Shown piece by piece: positions 1 to 9,273 of a stretch of DNA of 64,000 nucleotides. The stretch's first letter is position 1. Every line of letters starts with the position of its first letter. Position numbers and translations under genes: made by a program. The notes below the pieces were generated by a model that was not told the origin of the DNA, ran no database searches, and saw only the letters and a program-made list of their open reading frames with translations. Origin of the DNA: Orthonyx spaldingii (Eukaryota; Chordata; Aves; Passeriformes; Orthonychidae); NCBI GenBank assembly GCA_013397795.1, contig VZTJ01000101.1:1-64000 (forward strand), given 5' to 3'.

Positions 1-57
1 CGTCCCCGTCCCCGTCCCCGCCCCAGCGGCGCGGGCGGAAGCGCGCGGTGCGCGGGG
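1..57 (+). promoter_or_regulatory. DOK1: GC-rich 5' flank / 5' UTR of DOK1
   Basis: This short stretch is almost entirely G and C, begins with a 'ccccgt' repeat and is rich in CpG, as expected for the CpG-island promoter or 5' UTR of the gene that starts at position 58. The window edge cuts it, so the transcription start cannot be placed. Confidence 0.5.
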
Positions 58-120
58 ATGGAGCCGCCGGCCATGGAGGGGCCGCTGCTGGTGCAGCACA
101 GCCACAAATTCGGCACCAAG
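58..120 (+). CDS. DOK1: DOK1 coding exon 1
   Basis: Codes for 21 residues ending FGTK, with donor AAG|GTGGGT. A second in-frame ATG at 73 is the MEGPL methionine. The intron after it is in phase 0. Confidence 0.9.
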
Positions 121-3100
121 GTGGGTCCGCGGGATCCCTTCCTCCCTTCCCTCCTCCCTTATTCCCCGCTTCCCTTCCTCCCTGCCCTCGGGCCGGCCGG
201 GTGCCGGGGCGGGGCGGCTCCCGGTGAGCGGGCGGTCCGGGCGGGGAGCGGCCCCGGCGCGGTGTGACCACGGCGCGGTGTGACCACGGCGCGGTGTGAC
301 CCGGGCTCGGTGTGACCCGGGCTCGGTGTGACCCCGCTCCCCGCAGCGCTGGAAGCGCGGCTGGTCCGCGCTCTACCCCGCCAGCCAGCACGGCGTGGCC
401 CGGCTCGAGGTGTTCGACTGCAAGGAGCCGTCGGCGGCCGGGCGGGCGGGCACCCGGCGGCTCGCCCGCACCGTGGTGCGGCTCAGCGACTGCACCAGCG
501 TGGCCCCGGTGGGCGAGGGCGGCCCCCGCGCCGGCACCGCCACCTTCCGCCTGGACACCCACGACCGCAGCTTCCTCTTCGCGGCCGAGAAGCAGCAGAG
601 CGAGGAGTGGGTGGCGAAGCTGTGCCAGATCGCCTTCCCGGTGAGCCCCGGGGTGCGCGGGGACGGGAGGGGACACGGACGTGAGTGTGTGTGAGGGTCA
701 CCCCTTCCCACCTCAGGGAAGGACACCCCGAGGCAGAGCCAGTGGTCCCAAGTTTAGAGCACCCGGCCCCGGCGCTCCCGTCCCCGACTCCTGCTGTGGC
801 TTGTGGGACTCCTCGGCGTGCTGTCAGTAACTCGTGGTTGTGGTTGGCCAAATTTCAAGTCGGGCTCTTCTTGCCCGCTGCAGAGCCCGTGCTCGCCCCT
901 GCAGAGAGCTGGCGGGAGGCCAAATGATGGCCGAGGAGCGTTTCCTCTTGGCCCAACCACCGCTGCCTTTCCTGCCACAGCAGCGGCGGCGGAAGCGGAG
1001 CCTCCACAGTGTTGTGGTGCCTGGCTCCAGGACCTGGCTGGTTCCAGCACCTGGCACCCCCTTTCCCAGCCCTGGGGCTCACTCCTGGCTGCTGCTGGGG
1101 ACACCCCGTGGGTGCTGGGCGTGTGGCACAGCCGTGCAGCCCCCCCAGCTGGTGGTCAGCCAGGGCTGTTTGGGCAGCGGGTGCCCTGTGAGTGTGGTTT
1201 TCAATGCCCTCTGGGAGAGCAGCCCGTGCCTGCCCAGCCCCACAGTCCTGCCTCTCCCTCCTGCGAGGTGTTTGCAGAGCCCAGGGTTGGGCTCCAGCCG
1301 ATTCCAGGCTTGGAGTGCTGGGCAGGGCTGCCTGGCTGCCCAGCTGGTGATCCCAGGATCTTCCCCCACGGGTGTTTGCTGAGCGTGATTTACCTTTGTG
1401 CCTCGTGCGCCTCCCTGCAGTCTCCTGCCAGGCCAAGTGTGTCTGTGCAGCAAATGCCAGGGCTGAGGGGGCTGAGAGGCACGGGTGGAAATGACTCTGT
1501 GTCTCCTGGTGCCATCAGGGTTGCAGCTTTTGCCCTGGAAGTGGCTCGTGGGGCTGAGCTGTGGGCACAACACACCCTTGGAGTGGGGCAGGGTAGTGGC
1601 CAGGCCAGGGAGCCCCTGCTTGGAGCAGGGCTGTGCTCGTGCCATCGCTCACATGGGAGCTGGTATTTGTGTGGCTGAGGTCCAGAAGCAAGCTGACAGT
1701 TTAGGAGGTTGTGAGCAAAAGGCTGCAAGGCTGGCATGTATTTTTAAAAGGCCTGACCTGGAGCAGGAGGCACAAGAGCTGCACGTGGCCTCTCTGCACA
1801 GAGCTGGAGGTCCTCAGCTGGGATTGCTGATCATCTGCATGGAGAATGTGATTTTGTGTCATGTTGCTGCCCAGAGGGTAAGCAGGGTCCAGCAGCTTGG
1901 GAGCTGGGGCTGGAGATCATTTGGAGTTCAGACCAGAACTTTTTTCCTTTTGAAGATGAGGAAGAGTGCAGTCAAATGGAGCCTTACAAGGCTCTGGCAG
2001 ATTAGGTGGCCCTTGGCTTTCCAGTCCCAGGCTGGAGCCTTGCTGCATTGACTGCTTTAGCTGAGGAGGACCTGCTGCTGTCAGCTCTCAGGGCATGAGG
2101 TTTTAGGACCCAAACACAAGGGCTGGGTGGCCCTCTTTTGGGCGTTGGTTGGGCTTCTTGTTGAGAAGCTCATGTGCGTGGGTTTTAACCTGAAACTGTG
2201 GCACTTGCCTCCTGCCAGATGTACCCTCTGCTGCAGCCCCAAGGAACAACTCCAGCTCCTGGCCGCACGCTGCCCCTTCCCGTGCCAGCTGCACGGGGCT
2301 CTGTGAGCCTGGAATTTGTGAGGGGCTTTTCTGGGGGAGCATCTCTGAAAGCACCAAGGGTTTGTGTCCTGCCCCAGGCCTTTCGGGGCCCTGCTGCTGG
2401 GACACGGTGGCTGACAGTGTTGCGCTTTCAGTTCTGCATGTGCTAAAATAGAAGCGCTCACTTCTCCTCTGCAGGCCAGCCCTCCTCCTGGGCAGGGCAG
2501 GACACAGAACCCCGTGTCACCAGGCCATCAGCCCCCTGTGCTTGTGCTGGTATGGCCAGGAGGGTGTGTTTGGCTTGTGCCGTGCTTTAGGGGCAGCTCT
2601 GTGGGTTGTGCTGCCCTGCATCCTGTCAAGGCAGAGCCCAGTTGGGGACAGGGTGCTGCCAGGAGCTCAGGGAGGTCCCCCCTGTGCTGCCAGGCCCTGT
2701 TCATCTGTGTTCCTGTGGGCTCACGGGGTTCTGTAGCCAGCTCTGGGGTGGGCAGGGTGCAGGACAGCCAGGCTGTGTGGGGCTGGGGAGAGCAGCAGGG
2801 CCCAGGCCATGCAAGGGGGCTCAGGGGCTGATGTGGGAAGGGTCTCTGGGTCTGACCTGCTCTCCTTTGCCAGGGAAATGGCCCCGGCGATGGCATGGTG
2901 TCACAGCATGACCGAGAGGGCAGCGGGGAGTCGTCGGCCCTGCAGATGGCCGTGAACTCCATCTACTACTCCAGAGATGAAGGTGGGACCTGCCACCACC
3001 CTGACTTGGGGCCACCTTCCATAGAGCCTTGTCCTGCTGCTGTCCCATCACTGGGGCCACTCTGGGCACTGCCTGTGTCCCCTGTCCCCACAGTGGGGCT

Positions 3101-6100
3101 GTGTGTCCCCCTGTCCCCGCAGTGGGGCCGTGTGTCCCCCTGTCCCTGCAGTGGCCGTGTGTCCCCCTGAGCAGCCCTGTCCCCACAGTGGCTGTGTGTC
3201 CCCCTGTCCCTGCAGTAGGGCTGTGTGTCCCCCTGTCCCCGCAGTGGCTGTGTGTCCCCCTGAGCAGCCCTGTCCCTGCAGTGGGGCCGTGTGTCCCCCT
3301 GTCCCCGCAGTGGGGCCATGTGTCCCCCTGTCCCCACAGTGTGACTGCGTGTCCCCCTGAGCAGCCCTGTCCCTGCAGTGGGGCCGTGTGTCCCCCTGTC
3401 CCCGCAGTGGGGCCATGTGTCCCCCTGTCCCCACAGTGTGACTGAGTGTCCCCCTGAGCAGCCCTGTCCCTGCAGTGGGGCCATGTGTCCCCTTTCCCTG
3501 CCCTGAGCAGCCGTGTGTTCCCCTGTCCCCGCAGTGGCCGTGTGTCCTCCTATCCCCGCAGTGGGGCCGTGTGTCCCCCTGTCCCCGCAGTGGCCGTGTG
3601 TCCCCCTGAGCAGCCCTGTCCCTGCAGTGAACGCCTTCTGGGTGACGGTGCAGCGGACCGAGGCCGCGGAGCGCTGCGAGCTGCGTGGCTCCTACATGCT
3701 CAAGGCAGAGCGTGACAGCCTCGTCCTGAAGGACCCACGGACGGACAGGATCCTCTACGTCTGGCCCTACCGGCTGCTCCGGAGATACGGCCGGGACAAG
3801 GTGGGGAACGGGGCCCCGTGTGCTGCAGGTGCTCCCCCGGAGCTGTTCCCTTGCTGGAGGCTGAGCTGGTGTCCTGTAGCCAGCCCTGCCCACTGCCAGG
3901 ACTGCTGCAGCCCCTTGTGACCCCAGCAGGGTCGCCAGGGACATCTGTCACCCTGAGTGTCCCCAGCTCCTGCCTGTGTCACCGTGCTGGAGCGTGAGCT
4001 GGCAGGACACTCAGCCCCTCTGTGGTTGTCCCCCTTTCACTGAGGCCACTGCAGCCTCTGCCGCTCCCTTTCTCCATCCCAGCACTTCCCAGCCCGGGCC
4101 ATGAGCAGGGACATCCCTCAGTGCTGCACACGAGCTCTCCCAGCCTCCAGGAGCCTCGGCTCCTGGCAATCCTGGCTGTGCCCTGGCTTCAGTCCCTGCC
4201 TCCTGAGGATGGTGGCCAGAGCAGAGGGGCTTTGAGACACCAGTTACTCTGCATTTGTTCACTCTGTGGGGTGAACTGCTCCTAGCCTAGGCAACTTTTA
4301 GAGGTCTGTCCTCTCTCCAGAGCCCTCCTGCAGCGAGTCCCCAGTCTGCCTTGCTGCTAGCCTGAGTGCAAGAGGTCTGGGCCACACTGGACAGGGAGGA
4401 AGTGGTGGCCCTGAGGCTGTTTAGTGGTGGCCCTGGGGCTGTTTATAGAAGTGACCGTGTCAGCTGCACTCTGCTGGTGGTGCTTTCTGCAGCACATTCC
4501 CAAAACAGAGGTGGAAACTGAGCTGCCCTTGTGGGGATGTCCAGCTCATGTGCAGAGCCTGTCCTGGGGGCAGGAGAAGAGTTGCAGGGTGTGGGGAGCT
4601 GTACCCACAGAGACCTGAGCAGACAGGGGCTGACTGTGCTTCTCTTTGGCAGCACTGACCCACAAAAAGAAGTTTGTCCCCAGACACCTTTGTAGCAAAC
4701 ACAGGGGCTGCTGCTGCCTGTGAGAGAGGCAGAAAATCCCCCCTGGTTAAGGGTTAAGGGTTAAGGGAATGAGGCTCAGGAAGGGTGTGGGCGTCAGCTG
4801 GTGGGAACCTGCTCAGCAGAGTGTGTTCAGGCCAGAGGAAGCGCAGCCCTGGTGCGAGAGTTCTCTTTAGAGGACCTTTTACCATGAACAGATCAATGCT
4901 GGTAGGTCCGTGCTTTGCTTACTCTCGGTAGGCGAGCTGCTGCTGCTGGGCTTTCTCCTGTGGAAAGCCGTGTTCTTCCTCTTGTATCTCTTCTTTCAGA
5001 TCACTCCCTTCTTACCTAAAATGCCTGTGGTAGTTTCCCCTGCTGAACTGTCACTCACCTTCTCACCCTACTCCCTCCTCGGTGTTATTTCCTAGACTGT
5101 CTGGTGCCAGTGGTTGAAACTGCTGGAATTGCTCACGTAAGGCAGCCGGGCTCCAGCAGGAGCTGCAGCTCTGCCCCTGGGGCACTCGCAGTGATGTCCC
5201 CTCAGGTGTGCTCCAGTTCCAGTTCCACGGCTTGTTCTGGGCTGCTGGGCGGTGTGGCCTTTTCCTGCCCAGCTGCTGGGCACAGGGTGTGGGAGTGGAA
5301 GGAGCAGGATTTCAGGGCAGTCTCTCCTGCAGGATGTGCAGGATCAGTGCTGCAGCCACACGCCCTTTGGTGAGAAGCACAGCCTGCACGACGCGCTGGG
5401 TCAGCGGGTGCTGAGCTGGATGTGACTCTTCTGCTTCCCCTTCAGGTGATGTTCTCCTTCGAGGCTGGCCGGCGCTGCGACTCAGGACCTGGAAACTTCA
5501 CCTTCGAGACCAAGCAGGGCAACGAGATCTTCCGCCTGGTGGAAGCCTCCATCCAGGAGCAGAAGGCGCAGGTGGAGGAGAACCGGCAGAGCTGTGACTC
5601 GCTGGAAGCCGACAGCCCCAGCATGGTGCTGATCCGCCAGGCGCTGGCTGACGGCCTGAACCTGGAGCTGCCCGCCGAGGGGGACGACACCCCGGCACCC
5701 AAAGCGGGGCTGGCACCCAGGGCCGGTGCAGCAGCAGAGGACAGAGATGCCACGTCTCTGCTGAAGAGCCGGACTCTGCCAGAGCTGCCCGTGCCGCCGG
5801 CCAAGCCCACGGTGTCCAGCACGCCCCCGCGCTCCCCCCTGCCCAAGCCGCTCCGTGCCGTGCCACCGGCTGAGGACCTGTCCAGCGTGTACTCGGAGCC
5901 CCTGGACTCCGTGAAGAACCTGCGGCCATGGCCGGACCCGCTGTACTCGGACCCTGTGGACAGCAAGGCCCTGAGCGGGGCCAAGGTGCCCGGCGGGGCT
6001 GCGGAGGAGCCGAAGCTGCGGCTGCCGGTGCTGCCGTGCTCGGGCCCGTACGAGCAGGTCCGGGCCGAGGGGCAGGGCCGGGCCGAGGGGCAGGGCCGGG

Positions 6101-6588
6101 CCGAGGGGCGCTGCCCCGCTCCCCCTGGGCGCAAGGAGCACATCTACGATGAGCCCGAGGGCCGCGCTCCGCGCTCGCTGAACCCCCTCACCTACATCTA
6201 CGACGAGGCGCGGCCCACGAGCGAGGCCTGGCGCACGCAGGGCCACGACGGCAAGGGCGGCTACGAGTACCCCTACAACCCCAGCACTGACGACTACTCG
6301 GTACCCGCCTTCCCCGCCAAGGCCAAGAGCCCCAAGCCGGTCCCAGCCCCCAAGCCCCAGGCAGCCTTGATCCCCAAAGGGGCGGAGAGGGTGGAGGAGC
6401 CTGGCAGGCGGTGGGGCGGCGCTGCCCCTGAGAAGGTGCTCGCCAAACCCAGCCTCAACAGCAGCAACAACAACAACGTGGAGGTGCTGTACAGCCAGGT
6501 GGTGAAGCCCCAGCTGCTGCAGAAGAAGGAGCAGTCCGTGGATGAGTGCAGCTTGTCGCCTCTCTATGAGGACTTAGGGGAGATATAA
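58..6588 (+). CDS. DOK1: Docking protein 1 (PH-PTB adaptor), complete five-exon gene
   Basis: Exons 58-120, 347-640, 2874-2982, 3628-3800 and 5446-6588 join in frame to 593 residues. DOK1 is a cytoplasmic adaptor: its PH domain binds membrane phosphoinositides, its PTB domain binds phosphotyrosine of receptors, and its tyrosine-rich tail recruits RasGAP and Nck to damp Ras/MAPK signalling. Seen here: an N-terminal MEGPL and FGTKRW, a PH domain at about residues 8-118, an IRS-type PTB at about 158-257 (FWVTVQRTEAAERC, WPYRLLRRYGRDKVMFSFEAGRRC), then a Pro-rich tail with Tyr motifs (VYSEPLDS, LYSDPVDS, IYDEPEG with Tyr447, YSVP, LYSQV, LYEDL). YDEPEG matches the RasGAP-binding site of human DOK1, and the PTB match and PH start favour DOK1 over DOK2 or DOK3. 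The start at 58 gives five residues before MEGPL, as in the human protein. The protein is longer than human DOK1 (481), mostly in the tail. Confidence 0.92.
121..346 (+). repeat. DOK1 intron 1 with a 16-bp minisatellite
   Basis: A 226-bp intron. Its 3' half (about 256-331) is five copies of a 16-bp unit, variants of 'cggcgcggtgtgacca' and 'cgggctcggtgtgacc', running almost up to the acceptor 'ctccccgcag' at 337-346. Confidence 0.8.
347..640 (+). CDS. DOK1: DOK1 coding exon 2 (PH domain)
   Basis: 98 codons, residues 22-119, starting RWKRGWSALYPAS and ending WVAKLCQIAFP. It holds nearly all of the PH domain, including the terminal helix tryptophan in EEWVAKLC. It has acceptor CCGCAG, donor CCG|GTGAGC, and phase 0 at both ends. 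Confidence 0.92.
641..2873. other. DOK1 intron 2
   Basis: A 2.2-kb GC-rich intron. Long open frames occur on both strands here (for example about 290 codons from 803), but they overlap each other, have no recognisable domain and reflect the low stop-codon density of GC-rich DNA. I see no repeat or regulatory element that can be named. Confidence 0.7.
2874..2982 (+). CDS. DOK1: DOK1 coding exon 3 (PH-PTB linker)
   Basis: 36 codons plus one base. It contains NSIYYSRDE, the counterpart of the human ENSLYSPTWE that precedes the PTB domain. Acceptor TTGCCAG, donor GAAG|GTGGGA; the following intron is in phase 1, and the split codon G|TG gives Val156. Confidence 0.9.
3075..3627 (+). repeat. Acceptor-like minisatellite filling DOK1 intron 3
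   Basis: Most of this 645-bp intron is a tandem array of a 27-29 bp unit of the form 'tgtccccgcagtggggccg' plus 'tgtgtcccccc'-like sequence, with a longer 37-39 bp variant adding 'gagcagccc'. Almost every unit has a pyrimidine tract followed by CAG. The AGs end at about 3093, 3122, 3151, 3188, 3215, 3244, 3281, 3310, 3339, 3378, 3407, 3436, 3475, 3510, 3534, 3561 and 3590. The last unit supplies the true exon 4 acceptor at 3627. Confidence 0.93.
3628..3800 (+). CDS. DOK1: DOK1 coding exon 4 (PTB, first half)
   Basis: 173 bp that complete Val156 and continue NAFWVTVQRTEAAERC through RRYGRDK. The true acceptor is the last of a series of near-identical CAGs. Donor AAG|GTGGGG. Frame continuity with exons 3 and 5 fixes both borders. 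Confidence 0.92.
3801..5445. other. DOK1 intron 4
   Basis: A 1.6-kb intron with no exon-like open frame supported by homology. It includes three head-to-tail copies of TTAAGGG at 4745-4767. Nothing else stands out. Confidence 0.7.
5446..6588 (+). CDS. DOK1: DOK1 coding exon 5 (PTB end and tyrosine-rich tail)
   Basis: 380 codons plus TAA. It opens with VMFSFEAGRRC and the helix EIFRLVEASIQEQKAQ that closes the PTB domain, followed by a disordered Pro/Tyr-rich tail. An 18-bp coding repeat at about 6061-6112 gives RAEGQG two to three times. The tail ends in LSPLYEDLGEI. A single large last exon is what DOK genes have. Confidence 0.93.
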   Translation: MMFSFEAGRRCDSGPGNFTFETKQGNEIFRLVEASIQEQKAQVEENRQSCDSLEADSPSMVLIRQALADGLNLELPAEGDDTPAPKAGLAPRAGAAAEDRDATSLLKSRTLPELPVPPAKPTVSSTPPRSPLPKPLRAVPPAEDLSSVYSEPLDSVKNLRPWPDPLYSDPVDSKALSGAKVPGGAAEEPKLRLPVLPCSGPYEQVRAEGQGRAEGQGRAEGRCPAPPGRKEHIYDEPEGRAPRSLNPLTYIYDEARPTSEAWRTQGHDGKGGYEYPYNPSTDDYSVPAFPAKAKSPKPVPAPKPQAALIPKGAERVEEPGRRWGGAAPEKVLAKPSLNSSNNNNVEVLYSQVVKPQLLQKKEQSVDECSLSPLYEDLGEI

Positions 6589-7000
6589 TGTGCTGCTGCT
6601 CTGTGTCTGCATCCCAGCAGGGACTGGGCATCCCAGTGCCAGCTGGGCTCCTCCTCCCTGCGGTGACTGGGGGCTGTTTGGGCTCAGGCAGAGCCCCTTT
6701 GGGTCACCGGTGCTGAGGGGCTGTGTTTCCCTGGAGGGAAATAGCACGAGCAAGAGAGCTGGGGCTGCTGCAAGTCGCAGCGTGTTTCTCCAGCTCTGGA
6801 GCTGGCTCCACTGTGCCTTCTGACCTGCAGGAGGGCTGGCTGTGTTGCCCTGTACTGCTGCTCTGGCTCTGCTCTGGCTTCCTCTCTGAGCAGGCTGCAG
6901 GGCTCTGGTGCCCGTTGTGGTGCGTGGAAGGCTGCTTGCCATCAGTCTCCAAAAGTATTTTTATACAAAGTTATTTTAATATTAAAGACTGTCTGTCTCA
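6589..7000 (+). terminator. DOK1: DOK1 3' UTR and poly(A) signal
   Basis: About 400 bp follow the stop codon. ATTAAA at 6981-6986 lies in a T/A-rich patch and is followed by 'gtttgtggcatgg', a GT-rich downstream element, so cleavage near 7000 is likely. No other signal of similar quality lies between the stop codon and this point. Confidence 0.6.
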
Positions 7001-8350
7001 GAACCACGCGTTTGTGGCATGGATGGGGAGATGCAGGTGCCCGTTTTGTGTCTGTGCCAGAGCTGCTGAGCTAAGGGGGAGCCTCAAAGAAAAGAGCCTG
7101 TCAGGGTGGGCTGTGGCTGGGATGCCCTGATGCCAGGAGATTCAGGGAAATGAGAGTCAGGCTCAGATATGTGATGGCTTCCAGGCATAAGGCTGGGCAG
7201 GGACAGGAGCCAGCTCTGCTGCAGCTCAGTGGCTGTTGATGAGTCACAGGATCTCTCCTTCTCCAGCTTGATCCCACTGCTGATCACCCACTGCTCCCAG
7301 CTGCTTTGGAAGGCCTGGGATGGCCCAGTGTGGATCCCATTGACTTTAATGGCAAAACCTGTGATCCCTGCTGTGTGGTTTGGGTGAGTGCTGTGTGGCC
7401 AGCCTTGGGCAGAAGCCTACCCAGGGGAAAACCAGGTTTTCCTTTTGGTGCTGGTTTTGGGAGATTCCATGCCCCTTCTGTGTGGGGCCAGACCAGGCAC
7501 CCTGGCACTGGCTGCCCCCACGTCTGCATGGGGCTGCTGGTGACTCCTGCAGGTTCAGCAGCCTGTTGATACCAACAGAAGGGGCAGGTGACAGGCAGGT
7601 GACAGGAGTCCCCAGGCTGCACCTGTGCAGAGGGCTAGGCACGACTTCTGCAGCCCCAGCTCAGTCACAAACTATTGAGGAAGTTTGGAGGTTCAAGTCC
7701 CCAGGCTGGTGAGAGGGTGATAAGGTGGTGATGAGCTCTGGGCACCCCTCTGATGCCCAAGTTGCAGGGGGAAAGCCTCAGTCCTGTAAAAGTACAGCTC
7801 AGCTGTGGCCAGGACCAACCTGTGGCTGTTCCCTCTGCTGGGTCCTCTTCTCCACTGGGGTTTTGCTGCAGGAGAAGGGGAAAAGTCTGAGGGGTTTTGG
7901 GAATCTGAGGGAGGCTGAGATGGTTCCAGAAACTTTGTTGCCTCTCTGTTGCCCCCTCCTCGAACTTGATTTTATCATTATTGTGTTGTTGACTGGTTTG
8001 TAGGCTCCAGGCTGGGCCATTTGTTCATTCCTGCCTTTGGCTCCTTCCTGCACCTCACAACCCCTCTCCCTGTGCCTGCAGGGGTGTCTGCCCTGTGTTC
8101 CAAGGTCCCTGCCCTTGATGTCTGGCTGCAGGCAGCTGCCTGATGAGATGCCAGGGCATGGGAAGAGCCAGCCCGTGCCCTTGGTTGGATAGCAGGGCCT
8201 GTCAGAGCTGGGACCCCAGGGAGAAGAGATGGCTCTGATGGGATCGTGGTGCTTTTCTCATGCCCTTGCTCACCTGCAGCTGTTTCCCAGGAAGCACAGG
8301 TCAGTGCTGGGATAGCAATGCTGGACATGTCAGAAAATGAACTTAAAGGA
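7001..8350. other. Convergent intergenic spacer DOK1 / M1AP
   Basis: Between the likely poly(A) sites of the two converging genes. It has moderate GC content, a short direct repeat 'gcaggtgacag' near 7585-7607, and no coding exon or CR1 that I can see. Confidence 0.6.
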
Positions 8351-8357
8351 GGAGAAC

Positions 8358-9129
8358 TTTATTTTGAAACAGCTTTCAGAACCAAGTAAGCAGAACACAA
8401 ACTGTGCTGGTGCTCGGCATCAGGGGCTTGGTGAGACCACCCCACCTCGGCTTGGTCAAGCTGCCCTCAGCTCCTGCTGTGCCAGGGGCACCTGCCCTAC
8501 ACCTGCACTGAAAGACGGGCTGGCTTCTGGGCACAATTCCCTGGAATTGCCCTGGCTTGGCACTTGCTGCCACCCCCTTCATGAGCTGGAGCATTGGACA
8601 GCGAGGCCAGTCTTGGAAGCAACCAAATCATTTGGGAGAGCAGAGCTCCAGGCTTTAAGATTAAATCCAAGAGCCTTGTTTCATGCCTATTCAAACACCC
8701 CACTGAACCTGCTGCTGTGGGGTGAGGGCAGCTCAGCACGACTGCCTGCCTTGTCTGTCTGATTTCCTCCCCGCCCTGCCTGCAGCTCTTCTGCCCCCGC
8801 TGACAGCGATCTGTGAGCTGTGGCCTGTGCTGGGCCAGTCTCAAAAACCCAAATTTGAGGCAGGCTGGTGACGTGTGCTGGCAAGAACAGGAAATACGTG
8901 GTGCTGCTGCTGCTGCAGGGGACAGCTGGATCTGTGGACGGAGGGTCCCCGAGCTGCAAACTTCCTGCAGAACCGGCTCGGTGACGAACACAACCGTGAA
9001 ACAACAACAAGGAGGAACAAACGATGGGAAGTGCCTGTCTGAGCAAGGCCAAGCTCCGTGTCTTGCCTGACCACATCCGGCCAGCTGCTGAGCCAGGAGC
9101 TGTGGCTGCCCAAGGGCAGGTCCTGGTGC
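8358..9129 (-). terminator. M1AP: M1AP 3' UTR with candidate poly(A) signal
   Basis: Read on the - strand, AATAAA occurs at 8358-8363 (written TTTATT on +), about 770 bp beyond the M1AP stop codon. It is the nearest canonical signal that I noticed. The true 3' end needs transcript data. Confidence 0.45.
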
Positions 9130-9273
9130 TCACTGCAGGAACTCCTCGTACTCCTTGGGGAGCAGGGAGCCCTCACAGGAGCCTCTCCTGGTGGCTTCTG
9201 CTGGTCTGAATGTTTGGAGGGGAGAGGGAGCCATCAGCAGGGGAGCCACTGCAGCTTTGGCTCTGCTCTGAGG
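9130..9273 (-). CDS. M1AP: M1AP coding exon 9 (last)
   Basis: 47 codons plus TGA, from PQSRAKAAVAPLLMAP to KEYEEFLQ. Human M1AP ends with the similar RARATVAPLPMTP and a short acidic tail. The acceptor CTTGCAG lies within the first copy of a 35-bp tandem duplication. Confidence 0.88.
   Translation of the reverse strand, partial: PQSRAKAAVAPLLMAPSPLQTFRPAEATRRGSCEGSLLPKEYEEFLQ

Noticed and set aside
803..1678. A 291-codon + strand open frame
   Set aside because: It lies in DOK1 intron 2, overlaps equally long frames on both strands, has no domain, and exon 2 and exon 3 splice in frame without it.
3048..3944. A 298-codon - strand open frame with His/Gly/Thr repeats
   Set aside because: It is the translation of the intron 3 minisatellite on the antisense strand and overlaps the real DOK1 exon 4.
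5442..6246. Antisense open frames of 233 and 254 codons
   Set aside because: They are shadows of the GC-rich DOK1 last exon; the + frame has the PTB end and tyrosine motifs.
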